From: Chrysochromulina parva
Taxonomy: Eukaryota > Haptophyta > Prymnesiales > Chrysochromulinaceae
DNA length: 32,314 nucleotides
Assembly (NCBI GenBank): GCA_002887195.1
Contig: PJAB01000246.1
Coordinates: forward strand, 1 to 32,314
Reading direction: 5' to 3'
Both the position numbers and the translations under genes were made by a program. Shown piece after piece: positions 19,357-28,873 of the stretch. The number at the start of each line of letters is the position of its first letter. Position 1 is the stretch's first letter. Under the pieces are notes generated by a model, which was given only the letters and a program-made list of their open reading frames with translations, made no database searches and had not been told where the DNA came from.

Positions 19357-20005
19357 GCCGATTCTCCCCGAGTCCCCGTTCTTCTTTGTCGATTTTGAGT
19401 CGGACCGTGGAAGTTTTGAGTTCAATTCCCTGCTCCCCAGAGCCTAAGCGCGTACCACACATATAACACCTCACACATCTCACCCATGCGGCCGTACGGT
19501 CCTGCGCGCGCCACACTCAGGCACACGCAGCTTAAACACTCATCAGACCCGTCACACGACACTGAAGGCGCTCGCAGTGAGAACCCGACATGCGCGGAGT
19601 CCGACTCTAATCGCCCGCTCTCTCTGCCCACACCATACCAACAGGAGTTGCTGATGCAGAGAACACACACGCCGTCGTCCCAGCACTTAGTGCGAGATGC
19701 CCACTCCCGACCCTCACGCAACGCGCCGTCGGCGCGCGCTGTGACACATGCTCAGCCCTCGCGTAGCTGCCCTCGACAGGTTCCCGCCGTCCGCCACGCC
19801 CTCGGTGCTCGCCGCCTGCCTGCGCCTACCCGGGTTCGCGCGTGGTGGTCCCCGTGGCTACCGGTCTTCACCGAGGAGGCAGGCGAGCGAGAGCTATCTT
19901 GTATGTAGCCGGGGTCGCGCGTGGTGGTCCGCGCACAATCGTGTGTGAGAGCCCCGCCCTCTGTCGAGCGTTCTCCGTCGTCTGCGCGGGCGCGATGGGG
20001 GTGGC
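19357..20005. other. Intergenic space between the small KOW-like gene and the sulfotransferase-GT8 gene
   Basis: No gene is supported. Both flanking genes are on the minus strand, so this holds the 3' end of the fusion gene and the upstream region of the small gene. A direct repeat TCGCGCGTGGTGGTCC occurs near 19834 and 19916. A 140-codon plus frame at 19486-19908 has no recognisable domain and is rejected. Confidence 0.5.
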
Positions 20006-22486
20006 TCACTTTTTGGGTGTGGCAACCTTCTTGGGGGGCGCCGCCTCCTCATCCTCCTCATCCTCGTCGTCCTCATCGTCGTCATCGTCGTCGATGGCGG
20101 AGACAATGCCGATGGGCCCCTTGCCGCCGAGCTCCTGGAAGCCCATACGCTTGGCCTGCACGACGGTCATGCCCTTGCTCACCTCAACGGGCGCCTTGAT
20201 GAAGAGCTTGTGGAGCAGCGCACCCGCCGCGAGCCCAAGCGCGAGCGTACCGATGATGGCCACCCACGCCCACGCCTCGGGCGTCATCACAGGCGACGCG
20301 TCGTACTCCTCGCGCGAGCGGCGGCGGCGGCGGCGCAGCTCGCGCCCCGTGACGACCTGGCGCAGCTGGCGGCCGATGACCTCAGCTGCGTCGTCCCAAA
20401 GCTCAACCAGGAGCTCGCCCGCCGATGCCGTTTCCCTCTGCGGCCGGCCCACGACCGACGGGCCCGCCGACACGCCCGTGAGGCGACGCATCTTGCGGCG
20501 AGCGGACTCGCGCGCGCCACGCGACACGCCGGAGGACGAGTCCTCCGAGGAAGCGGTCAGGCGGTTCCACACGCGCTGCCAATAGGCGTACACGGACGCG
20601 TCGCAGTGCGCCTCGAGCTCCTCGGCCTGGTCGGCGATGCGCCACGGCTTGGGGCACACGTGCGTGATCCAGTGCACTGCCCACGGTGCGGTCGCGCCCG
20701 CCCAGTCTGCCTGCACATCCGCGCGGCCGATCGGCAGCTTGGCCACCTCGCGGCCGGGCGCGCCGTTGTAGTACGAGTTGAGAAGTCCCTGCTCGGTGCA
20801 GTCGATCAGGTTGCCGAAGACAGTCGCGTGCTGCACGCGGCCGAGCTCAAGCAGCTCGTTGAAGGTCGCCTCCGAGGGGGTGAGGAGCAGCACACCCGCG
20901 TTGAAGTGCGAGTGGTACTTGGGAGCCTCGGCGGCGAAGGTGCTGATCGACGAGAAGACCGTGTCGACCGGGCCGGTGAGGATTGTGTCCGCGTCGAGGT
21001 AGAGGACGCGCTGGTACTGCGTGAGCTGCCACAGGCGCAGCTTGGTCGCCATGTGCCCCCAGCGCTCGCCCTGGTCGGCAGCGAAACGCGAGCACTCCTC
21101 CGACTTGCCCCACCAGAACTCGGCCAGCTCGGGCACCTCGACTACTGTCCAGCCGGCGACGGAGAGCGGGTCGCGCCATTCCCTCGGGACGGCAGCGGTG
21201 ACGAGCGCCACCTGGGCGATGCACGGGGCGGGATCGCGTGAGCCGGCGCTGGGCACACGACGGGCAGGGGGGCGGCGCTGCGCGGAGGCAGTTCTCTTGG
21301 GGATGGTCTTTTTCGGGGGGCGCGCGCGCGGCGACGCCGCGCACCATGTCGCGCGAAGAGTCGAAGGAGCGGATGGAGGAGCCAAGGACGAGGGCGCCGC
21401 GCAGGTAGTCCCTGTTGTCCGTGGTGAGCAGCGTGGCGATCGCCTCGTTCGCCTTGCGCTCGGCCACGTGCCAGCTGGCGCGCGGGAGCTGCGCCGTGGG
21501 CAAGCGGTCGGCCGACGAGAGCGCCCTCGAGAGCGCGTGGACGGACGGGCCAACGGCCGCACGCTCCGACGCGAGGTACGTGTGCGCATGCTCGGTCGAC
21601 GGGCGCAGCAGGCGGCCCACCTGAGCCTCCGTGGGCAGCGTGAGTCCCGCAACGCCGGCGGCGACGAGGTCATTGTACAGCTTGACTGTGGCAGCCAATG
21701 GGTTGGCAACCAGCTCGGCGTGCTGCACAACAACAGTGGGTTTCTGCAAAGACGAGGGCGGCGCAAGGGCGGGCGGCGTTAGGAGAGTTGGAAGCGCCGA
21801 GGGCGGTCCGCCTTCGAACGACGTCGCGCGCGCGGGCGGCGGTGGCGGCGACATGCGGGACCAGGCTGAGAGGATGGGGGGGGCTCAACAAGCGATAGGA
21901 AGGGAGAAGCACACACCCCGTGGCACGCGCGCATGGCGTTAGTGTAGTAGGCCTCGTAAACCGAAGCCCACTCGGCGAGCGAGACATTGTGCGAATAGAT
22001 CATCATCGAGTTGGCCACCGAGAGCGGCTCGCGGTGCACGATCACGCACAGCGGCGCGTCGAGCAGCTCCATCCACTCGTCGGCAACGAGGCACATGCGA
22101 GGGTCCTTGGTCACCCAAGGCCGCTGCGTGTTGAGCTTGGCGACGACCGCCTTGGCCTCGGGCATCTCGTGCACCTTGGTCGCGGCCTTGCCAGCATCGA
22201 AGCCGTACGCGATCCACTCGGGAACGTCGTACCGCTCGGACACACGCGCGCTCACGCCAGCCGTCAGCCGCTGCTCATCGAGCGCGACCACATCGCGGCG
22301 CTCCCAATACTTGAGCGGGTTCTCGGGGTGCAGGAGCAGCTCGTCCATCTCGCCACCATAGGCACCCATCATCATCGTCAGGTTGGACACGATCGACGTG
22401 CCCGAGTGGTGCATGCCAAGCACCAGGAGCTGTGATGGCGAAGTCGCTGGCTGCGCAAGTGCGGCAGCATGCATGATAGCCAGCAT
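20006..22486 (-). CDS. Sulfotransferase-GT8 glycosyltransferase fusion with C-terminal membrane anchor (3 exons)
   Basis: Three exons join in phase 0: 22486-21917, 21743-21345 and 21211-20006, giving 724 aa. Residues 1-16 look like a short signal peptide. A sulfotransferase domain follows, with the PAPS 5'-phosphosulfate loop GMHHSGTS (24-31), TKDPR near 126 and VHREPLSVANS near 150 (3'-phosphate site), ending with VVVQHAEL after the first junction. A glycogenin-like GT8 domain starts at TLLTTDNRDYLRGALVLGSS (about 285-305), continues across the second junction as RDM/VALVTAAVPREW, and carries the DxD motif DADT (396-399), then FNAGVLLLTPS. A transmembrane helix (VAIIGTLALGLAAGALL, about 640-660) precedes a tail of Asp/Glu ending TPKK. 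The layout predicts a lumenal, type I anchored Golgi or ER enzyme that may both transfer a sugar and sulfate the glycan. Substrate unknown. A 5' exon beyond 22486 cannot be excluded. Confidence 0.8.
20042..20098 (-). repeat. Trinucleotide/hexanucleotide tract coding the acidic tail of the fusion protein
   Basis: TCCTCCTCA and TCGTCGTCA-type units code a run of Asp and Glu next to the basic C-terminus PPKKVATPKK. The tail would lie on the cytosolic side. Confidence 0.85.
21212..21344 (-). other. Intron 2 of the sulfotransferase-GT8 gene (133 nt, GT-AG)
   Basis: The donor is ATG/GTGCGCGGC and the acceptor ATCGCCCAG/GTGGCGCTC on the minus strand. Removal restores a continuous GT8 core across the junction. 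The frame upstream (21345-21743) and downstream (21211 on) differ, which is why the unspliced frames look broken. Confidence 0.8.
21744..21916 (-). other. Intron 1 of the sulfotransferase-GT8 gene (173 nt, GT-AG)
   Basis: The donor is CACGGG/GTGTGTGCTTC and the acceptor CTCGTCTTTGCAG/AAACCC, with a C-rich tract before the AG. Joining is in phase 0 and links the sulfotransferase helix ending in MRACHG to KPTVVVQHAEL. Confidence 0.8.
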
Positions 22487-23282
22487 CGTTGCAGCCGCAA
22501 TGGAGGACCTGGAGAAGGGCGCACGGGAGACGAGCCGCGAATCTCAGGCAACGCACGCGCGGCGACAGGACCGGCCAGAGGGCTGGATCCGCAGGCGCCC
22601 AAAAGATGCAGATACGGTACGCATGTGCTGCTGCAGGAGGCATCCAGCGCGTCCGGCAATCTGCATTCCGGCTTTTCCACGCTGTGTGGCGGGTGGTGCC
22701 GCCACACGGCAGCGCCCCGACAGGCTTTCGTGCGTCGGCCCTTGGCATGCCCCTGCACGCAAAAGCGAGCCGCGCAGCTGTACCTGCGGCGGGCGAAAGG
22801 GTCCTAGGATGCGCTTTGCAGACTTGGCGCCCGTGGGAGCGCTGAGGCGAACGACTCGCTACGAAGACACTCATCAGATACTTGTTACATGTACGCGAAT
22901 GAGGAATGAAGGTCATCACGTTATGAATACATGTAGGGCATTTGAGCCAACTTTCCTCAATTCCACAACGGCCCTCTGCCTCTGCGCTCCCCAAAGTGCG
23001 CAACGCCGCCGCAGAGCTGCCTGCTGCACACCGCAGTGGCCGCGCCCGCAACGTAAAACGCTAGCGTGCTGTGCGTCGCCAGGCTCGCCCGTGCGGCCAC
23101 ACGCGCGTGCAGCCGAGAGGAAGCGGCTCTCCGATCTCGGGGTCGCCTGCCAGTCTGCTGCCCGAGGCTCCATCCTCTGTCCGCTGCGCTTGCCTGACCA
23201 TCTGCACGCACGTTCGCCCATCAGGTTTGCAGCACCGAAGCCGTAGGCTTCACCTCAAACCGCAGCACGCGTATCTGCAGCC
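22487..23282. promoter_or_regulatory. Intergenic space of the divergent pair sulfotransferase-GT8 / CCT6
   Basis: These 796 bases hold the upstream regions of both genes. An AT-richer island at about 22880-22960 includes TGTTACATGTAC (22883-22894) and ATACATGTAG (22927-22936). No TATA box is clear. The plus frame that crosses this area (22383-23246) overlaps the sulfotransferase exon antisense and shows no domain. Confidence 0.5.
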
Positions 23283-24905
23283 ATGTCAGCGGGCGCGGCG
23301 GCACGGCAGGTCAACCCGGGTGCGGAGACGCTCTCCAAGGGCATGGCGTCGATGATGAACATAAACGCGGCGCGTGGGCTGCAGGACGTGCTCAAGTCCA
23401 ACCTCGGACCCAAGGGCACCCTCAAGATGCTCGTCTCGGGCTCGGGCGACATTAAGCTCACCAAGGACGGCAACACGCTGCTCAACGAGATGCAGATCCA
23501 GCACCCGACGGCGATGATGATCGCACGCATTGCGACGGCGCAGGACGACATCACCGGCGACGGCACGACGTCGGCGGTGCTCATCGTGGGCGAGCTCATG
23601 AAGCAAGCCGAGCGCCACCTCACCGACGGCGTGCACCCGCGGCTGCTGACCGAGGGCATCGAGGCCGCCAAGGAGCACATACTCAAGTACATCGACTCGT
23701 CGGCTCTCAAGATGGACACGACGAATCGCGATCTGCTGGTCAAGATCGCGAGCGCGTCGCTACGCACCAAGATGCACCAGGAGCTCGCCGACCTCTTCAC
23801 CGACATCGTCGTCGACGCGGTGCTCTGCATCCGCAAGCCCAACGAGCTTGGTGGCTTCGACGTCGACCTGCACATGATCGAGACTATGCACATGATGCAC
23901 AAGGCGGGCACCGACTCGCGGCTGGTCAAGGGTCTGGTCATGGACCACGGCGGGCGGCACCCTGGCATGCCCAAGGCGCTCAAAAAGTGCCGCGTGCTCA
24001 CCATGAACTACGACCTCGAGTACCAGAAGTCGGAGGTCAACTCGGGCTTCTACTACAACTCGGCTGAGCAACGCGAGTCCATGGTCCGTGCCGAGCGCAA
24101 GTGGGTCGACGACCGCACGCAGCAGATTCTCGACCTGAAGAAGAAGGCGTGCGCGCCGGACGAGACCTTCGTGATCATCAACCAGAAGGGCATCGACCCG
24201 CTCGCGCTCGACATGCTAGCCAAGGAGGGTATCCTCGCCCTTCGGCGCGCCAAGCGGCGCAACATGGAGCGCGTCACCCTCGCGTGCGGTGGCGAGCAGA
24301 TCAACTCGCTCGAGGCTCTTTCCGTCGAGTGCCTGGGCTACTGCGACTCTTGCGAGGAGATCGCGCTCCCGAACACGGACGACGTGTACACCATCCTCGA
24401 GGGCACGCGCAACCCCTTCTCGTGCTCCATCCTCGTCAAGGGTGCGCACAAGCACGTCATCGCGCAGATCCTCGAGGCGGTGCGCGACGGCACGCGCTCG
24501 GTGGCGAACGCGCTCAAGGACGGCACGCTCGTGCCGGGTGCAGGCGGTTTCGAGACGCTCGCGCACGCCGAGCTCATGAAGTTCAAGTCCACCATCTCGG
24601 GGCGCGCCAAGCTCGGCGTGCAGGCATACGCAGAGGCGCTGCTCTGCATCCCGAAGACCCTCGCCGAGAACGCGGGCTACGACGCGCAGGACTCGATGCT
24701 CAAGCTCCTCGAGGAGGCGGCCAAGGGATCGCCCAAGATCGGCATCAACATCTACACTGGCGAGCCTCAGGACCCCGTGGCCGCGGGCATCTTTGACAAC
24801 TACACCGTCAAGCGCCAGATGCTCGACTCGGCGGCCGTCATCGCCTCGCAGCTGCTCCTTGTGGACGAGGTCATCAAGGCGGGACGCAAGATGAAGAAGG
24901 GCTAA
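23283..24905 (+). CDS. CCT6: T-complex protein 1 subunit zeta (CCT6)
   Basis: This is a 540-aa group II chaperonin subunit, close to the usual 530. The ATG at 23283 (GCAGCCATGTC) is the natural start. The zeta identity shows in NINAARGLQDVLKSNLGPKG (26-45), GDIKLTKDGN (55-64), EMQIQHPTA (69-77) and ATAQDDITGDGTTSAVLIVG (84-103). GDGTTS is the ATP-hydrolysis motif and LGPKG/KDGN bind nucleotide. The apical domain and VPGAGGFE return to the equatorial part, ending in LLLVDEVIKAGRKMKKG. CCT is the cytosolic eight-subunit ring that folds actin, tubulin and many WD40 proteins. No intron is needed. Confidence 0.97.
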   Translation: MSAGAAARQVNPGAETLSKGMASMMNINAARGLQDVLKSNLGPKGTLKMLVSGSGDIKLTKDGNTLLNEMQIQHPTAMMIARIATAQDDITGDGTTSAVLIVGELMKQAERHLTDGVHPRLLTEGIEAAKEHILKYIDSSALKMDTTNRDLLVKIASASLRTKMHQELADLFTDIVVDAVLCIRKPNELGGFDVDLHMIETMHMMHKAGTDSRLVKGLVMDHGGRHPGMPKALKKCRVLTMNYDLEYQKSEVNSGFYYNSAEQRESMVRAERKWVDDRTQQILDLKKKACAPDETFVIINQKGIDPLALDMLAKEGILALRRAKRRNMERVTLACGGEQINSLEALSVECLGYCDSCEEIALPNTDDVYTILEGTRNPFSCSILVKGAHKHVIAQILEAVRDGTRSVANALKDGTLVPGAGGFETLAHAELMKFKSTISGRAKLGVQAYAEALLCIPKTLAENAGYDAQDSMLKLLEEAAKGSPKIGINIYTGEPQDPVAAGIFDNYTVKRQMLDSAAVIASQLLLVDEVIKAGRKMKKG

Positions 24906-25024
24906 GAAGCTCGCTCGGCCACGGCCGCAGCCGCGCGCGGCGTCGCCTGCGTGTGTGTCGCGGGCCGGACTCGTCCCGACGAGCGGCAGCAGCAGAGTCG
25001 AGAAAATCTGTGACTGTGAGCGGC

Positions 25025-25042
25025 GCCCCGCAAAAACGGGGC
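25025..25042 (+). other. Small hairpin in the 3' region of CCT6
   Basis: GCCCCG-CAAAAA-CGGGGC gives a 6-bp GC stem 120 bases past the CCT6 stop, in the 285-base convergent gap before the photolyase stop. A role in 3'-end formation is only a guess. Confidence 0.45.
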
Positions 25043-25190
25043 CTTAGCCGAAGGTTTCGCGGATTCAAAGAGATATGCACATCATCTCGAATGTTTCTGT
25101 GTTGTAACACGTCGCGGTGAAAACTGAAAATTTGATCTTTTAGTCGCCCGCGCGGCGTCCGGTCCGGCGGGCGAGAGAAGAGCCGGTCGC

Positions 25191-26930
25191 TCACGGCTCC
25201 ACGCGCGGCAGCGCCTTCTTGCTCATTGGCAGCTTCTGCTGTGTGAGTGCGCGCTTCTTGCCAGCGCCGGCACTGCCGCCACCACCAGCACCCTCGCCAC
25301 CCTCGTCACCCTCGTCGCCCTCGTCGCCCTTGTCGCCACCGCCCTCGTCGCCACCGCCCCCTCCACCGGCGGCCTTGTGGGCCGCATAGGCCTTGTTCAT
25401 GCGGTCCATGTTGGCCTTGCTCACAAGCTCGTGGTTGACGATGGGCTTGGGGTAGTCCTGCCCGATGATGCAATTGGCCTTCTTTTGGTCCGCAATAGGC
25501 GCTTTCCATGGCTCGTAGATGTACTTGGCGGGAAAGTCCTTGAGCTGCGGCAGCCACTTGCGCACATACGCGCCGTCCTTGTCGTACTTTTTGGGGAAGG
25601 CGACGGGCGAGTAGCATCGGAAGTATTGATAGAAGAAACACGAGCATGAGAGCCACATCCAGTTGCCGCGGTTGATGGCAGGATCGGCGTCGAGTAGCAG
25701 CTCTTCGAAGACCTCGGCGCCTTTCTCCCAGCTCTGCCACAGGTCACCGCGCGTGAGGAAGCACGCGACGGCGTGCCGTGCCAAGTGGTGTATCCAGCCC
25801 TCCTCTCGCAGCTGCGTCATCGCCGCGTCGATCCACGGGTAACCCGTCCGCGCCTCCCTCCAGGCGGCGAGCAGCTCGGGGTCATCCTCCCAAGGGATCT
25901 GGCGGCAGATCGGATTGGCGGCCATCATCTCATAGTTGGGCGTGCCGTGCGCGCACGCATAGTAGAACTCGCGCCAGTACACCTGACCGTGCAGCGAGGT
26001 TGGCGGCTTGGCGTGCTTGGGGTGCGCCGCGTACACGGCCGCCACGCGCTCATGCAGCACGCGTGCGGAGAGGCATCCAAACTTGAGGTAGGGCGAGAGG
26101 CACGTGGTCGAGCGCGTGTGCTGCCCGAACGGGTCGATCTCTGTGGGTGACGTGGAAGGCTTCTCAAAGGCAGCCACCCACGCGCCACCCTGCTGTGAAA
26201 GACATGCCTCCATGCGCGCCAGCGCCTCGGTCTCACCACCGCGCAGGATCACACCCGATGTTGCGGGGCCGAGACAGAGGGCCGCTGCGCTCGGCACTCC
26301 GAAGGCGTCGGCGGCGTCGCTCGCCGGAGCCGCCGATGAGGAGGCTGAGGTCGCGGCGCTGGCGCCGAGGCCGGCTAGGTCGGCGTCCACGACGGGTGGC
26401 AGCTGGCGCGGCTTATTGAGCACGGCCAGAGGCACCGCCTTCAGCTGCTTGTCAAGGTGATTGAGGAAGCTGGAGTAAGTGGTCGTTGGCTTGCCACCAG
26501 GATGCCGCTTAAGTAGCGCGTCGAGGTCGGTGAGCGTGTGACCCCAACGCGTGACCACCTGCACCCCTCTCTCACGGGCCATCTCATTGATCTTTGCATC
26601 CCGGATCTTCGCATAAGGCTCCGTATCGATCTCGTAGGCGAGCCGCTCGGCGTTCCAAGCGCGTATGGCACGCGGCAGCTCGACCTCGGGGTCGCCGCGT
26701 AGCACGATCAGCCGGGAGTCGAGCGCGCGCAGGCTGCTGTCGAGATCCTGGAGCGACTGGAGGAGGAAGTGCAGCCGGTTGTTGCCCACGCGGCCGGACG
26801 ATACGAACCAGGGGTCGAGGCAAAATACGGGGTAGAGCTTGCTGGCGCCATCGATGGCCGCCAGGAGCGCCGGGTTATCGTGCAGGCGAAGGGCCTTACG
26901 GAACCAGAAGATAGTGGGCTGCGACGGCAT
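25191..26930 (-). CDS. Cryptochrome/photolyase family protein, (6-4) photolyase / animal-type cryptochrome clade
   Basis: The first in-frame ATG is at 26930 (579 aa), directly before the canonical PSQPTIFWFRKALRLHDNPA. The N-terminal alpha/beta antenna domain covers about residues 1-170. The FAD domain holds SPYLKFGCLSARVLHERV, GQVYWREFYY, TGYPWIDAAM, EGWIHHLARHAVACFLTRGD (both His of the (6-4) repair pair, in HHLARH), and DADPAINRGNWMWLS, where the Asn of the flavin N5 position is kept but the usual Trp after DAD is Pro. YEPWKAPIADQKKANCIIGQ and HELVSKANMDRMNKAY close the fold. The tail is Gly/Asp/Glu-rich with basic patches KKRA and SKKAL, possible nuclear signals. Members repair (6-4) photoproducts with blue light, and in algae some also regulate transcription; which applies here cannot be told. 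Confidence 0.9.
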   Translation of the reverse strand: MPSQPTIFWFRKALRLHDNPALLAAIDGASKLYPVFCLDPWFVSSGRVGNNRLHFLLQSLQDLDSSLRALDSRLIVLRGDPEVELPRAIRAWNAERLAYEIDTEPYAKIRDAKINEMARERGVQVVTRWGHTLTDLDALLKRHPGGKPTTTYSSFLNHLDKQLKAVPLAVLNKPRQLPPVVDADLAGLGASAATSASSSAAPASDAADAFGVPSAAALCLGPATSGVILRGGETEALARMEACLSQQGGAWVAAFEKPSTSPTEIDPFGQHTRSTTCLSPYLKFGCLSARVLHERVAAVYAAHPKHAKPPTSLHGQVYWREFYYACAHGTPNYEMMAANPICRQIPWEDDPELLAAWREARTGYPWIDAAMTQLREEGWIHHLARHAVACFLTRGDLWQSWEKGAEVFEELLLDADPAINRGNWMWLSCSCFFYQYFRCYSPVAFPKKYDKDGAYVRKWLPQLKDFPAKYIYEPWKAPIADQKKANCIIGQDYPKPIVNHELVSKANMDRMNKAYAAHKAAGGGGGGDEGGGDKGDEGDEGDEGGEGAGGGGSAGAGKKRALTQQKLPMSKKALPRVEP

Positions 26931-27209
26931 TGGCGGCGGCGAGGGCGGACGTGGCGGCGGCGAGGGCGAGGGTGGCGGCGGCGAAAGAAAATTCTCGGAA
27001 ATGGCAGGAACTCTCGATTTCACAGCCGATTCACACTGCTGCTAGTTCCTAAAACCTGGGTTTAAAGCAAAGGAGCGCGGCCGTCTCCGATATAGCCACG
27101 GATACCATTGTTCACGTCATCCCATCCGGAAGCCACACGGCTAGATCTCTGGCCATGGCTTTGAGCGGCTTGGATGAAGGCTTTCAGATCAAGGGTTTCA
27201 GATAGAACA
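26931..27209. promoter_or_regulatory. Upstream region of the photolyase gene, with a C-rich leader
   Basis: Next to the photolyase ATG, 26931-26990 is a GGCGGCGGCGAGGGCG-type minisatellite, a leader rich in CCGCCGCC when read on the minus strand. It could code Pro/Ser in frame but has only a GTG upstream, so it is treated as leader. The rest holds the 3' end of the coiled-coil gene. Confidence 0.45.
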
Positions 27210-28661
27210 TTATAGATCGGGCTCGTCAGCAGCGGGGGCACTGCTCATACTGCGCCGGAGCGCATCGAGCGGGTTCGCACCCGTGGCGGAGGAGATGATC
27301 ATTGCCGTTTTGAGCTTGGCCATCTTCTTCTCAAGGGCGGCGAGACGCTGCCTCGCCGCTTTGAGCTCAGCCTTCGCAGAGTCGCCGCGCGCGAGGGCAA
27401 CGGTGAGCTCATCGAGCGGCACTGTGCCCTCGAGCTTGATCTTGAGGTCATGTTCGCGCTGCTGCGCCAACTCGGCGCCTTCGCGCAGCTTGGCAACCTC
27501 TGCCTGCAACTCCTCGAGCACGCGCACGTCCTGTGCTCCCTGCGCCATCTCCTCGAGCACCTCATTCTCCGCTTGCATATTGAGGACCTCTCGGCGAAAG
27601 TTGCCGGCCTCGACATTGAGCGCGAAGTACTTTTTATCGAACTGTCGGATCTTTCTCTGTTGCTCCTCGATCGCGCTCTGCAGCTCGCGTGAGTGGGCGT
27701 GCGCCGCCTCTTCGGCCTCGAGGGCCCTCTTTCGTGCCGCATCCGCCTCCTCAGCACGCGCGAGCGTGTCGCGCAGCATCGGCATCAGCACTAGCTTCGC
27801 CACCTGCTCATATGTCAACGGGACTCCAGCGTCGTCGCAGTGCTCGGGAGAGAGGATACATGATTCAAGGGTGTCGGCGATCCGCGTCAGGAGCGGGCCC
27901 AGGTGTGAGTTCACCGCTGCCACCTGGTGGAGCGCGCGTAGGCAGCTCTTCGCGCACGCGCGGGAGCTCATCTCAAGCACGTCGCTGAGCGGCTTCCTTC
28001 CATCTCGGCCGAGCGCACGGTACGTGTGTGCTTCGGCTACCCGTAGCTCGATCATGTTCAGGATCGAGCCGAACGCCTCCTGCTGTATAGGCGGTGGCGG
28101 CAGCGGCGACAACTGCACCGTAGCGGCGGCGGCCGGTGGCGCTTGCGAAAACTGCACCGAAGTGGCCACGGCCGGCACCGGCACTTCGCTCCTTTCAGGC
28201 GTCAGAAGATGATCGATGGAGGATAAGGGGTGGGTACACAGGATCGCGCGCAGTTCTGGCAGGTTTAAGGGGCGATCCGGGCTGCCCGAGCTGCCATGGT
28301 CCTGTCCGGGGCTGCCGCTCAAGTCTTGTGCAGTGCTGCGACTGCGCCAGCCAAAGGGACGGCTGTCACTTTCTGAGCTCGGACTCTCGACGACTGCCTT
28401 TGTGCGCTTCTTGCGGCTGAGCGAGTGCTCAGAAATGCCCGCGTGTTCAAACTGCCGTTGTAGCATCTCCATCCGTGTCTGCGCAGCGCCGGCACGAGCA
28501 TAATTGACCGTCTGGTGCATGGTCTTGAAATCGGGCAGCGAGACCGAGGGCTTTAGGTACACCGAGTTGGGGAAGGTAAATGGGCCAAGCGGCCTCAGCT
28601 CGGCATGCGTCGGTGATACTGCCTCTGACGGCGGCTTGTGGATCGCGGGCAGGGTTGACAT
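27210..28661 (-). CDS. Coiled-coil protein, unrecognised
   Basis: The first in-frame ATG is at 28661 (483 aa); the frame upstream begins only at a TTG (28706). The first 180 residues are polar, Ser/Pro-rich and probably disordered. A helical region with few breaks follows (about 185-290), with LRALHQVAAVNSHLGPLLTR. From about 300 to 450 heptad-rich coiled coil is clear: ARAEEADAARKRALEAEEAA, then IEEQQRKIRQFDKKYFALNV, then VLEELQAEVAKLREGAELAQ. A VPLDEL break and a last helix LEKKMAKLKTAM follow. The helical block before the coil and the coil resemble TSNAXIP1-type proteins of cilia, but I am not sure. No enzyme motif. It is divergent from the VOC-like gene. Confidence 0.7.
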   Translation of the reverse strand: MSTLPAIHKPPSEAVSPTHAELRPLGPFTFPNSVYLKPSVSLPDFKTMHQTVNYARAGAAQTRMEMLQRQFEHAGISEHSLSRKKRTKAVVESPSSESDSRPFGWRSRSTAQDLSGSPGQDHGSSGSPDRPLNLPELRAILCTHPLSSIDHLLTPERSEVPVPAVATSVQFSQAPPAAAATVQLSPLPPPPIQQEAFGSILNMIELRVAEAHTYRALGRDGRKPLSDVLEMSSRACAKSCLRALHQVAAVNSHLGPLLTRIADTLESCILSPEHCDDAGVPLTYEQVAKLVLMPMLRDTLARAEEADAARKRALEAEEAAHAHSRELQSAIEEQQRKIRQFDKKYFALNVEAGNFRREVLNMQAENEVLEEMAQGAQDVRVLEELQAEVAKLREGAELAQQREHDLKIKLEGTVPLDELTVALARGDSAKAELKAARQRLAALEKKMAKLKTAMIISSATGANPLDALRRSMSSAPAADEPDL

Positions 28662-28873
28662 CGCAACTTTCGTAACGAGAACTGGTCTCGAGAATAGGAA
28701 TCTCAAGAGTGAATGAGTAGCTTTGCTTCAGGTTTGCTGTTACATGTACATGTAATGACATCCGAACGCGCTGTCACAAGCGCCCGAAGCATTGGCGCTG
28801 AGTGTACCTCGGATTGGCCTTGTGCGGGACGTGCGAGCAGCGAGCAGCCGTGTGGTCGCGGCGGTCTATAAGC
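28662..28873. promoter_or_regulatory. Shared intergenic space of a divergent pair, with a 16-bp perfect palindrome
   Basis: Between the outward ATGs of the coiled-coil and VOC-like genes lie 212 bases. TTACATGTACATGTAA at 28740-28755 is its own reverse complement, placed roughly midway and AT-rich in a GC-rich setting. It is a candidate binding site for a dimeric regulator. Confidence 0.5.

Noticed and set aside
20210..21241. 343-codon plus frame
   Set aside because: Antisense to the GT8 exon; no domain.
20847..21854. 335-codon minus frame as a separate gene
   Set aside because: Only its middle part (21345-21743) is coding; it is exon 2 of the fusion gene, and both ends read through introns.
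22383..23246. 287-codon plus frame before CCT6
   Set aside because: Overlaps the sulfotransferase exon antisense and is Cys/Arg-rich without a domain.
27118..27176. Possible cloverleaf-like fold TCATCC...GGATGA in the photolyase upstream region
   Set aside because: Outer stem of only 6 bp and inconsistent inner stems; no tRNA or riboswitch consensus.
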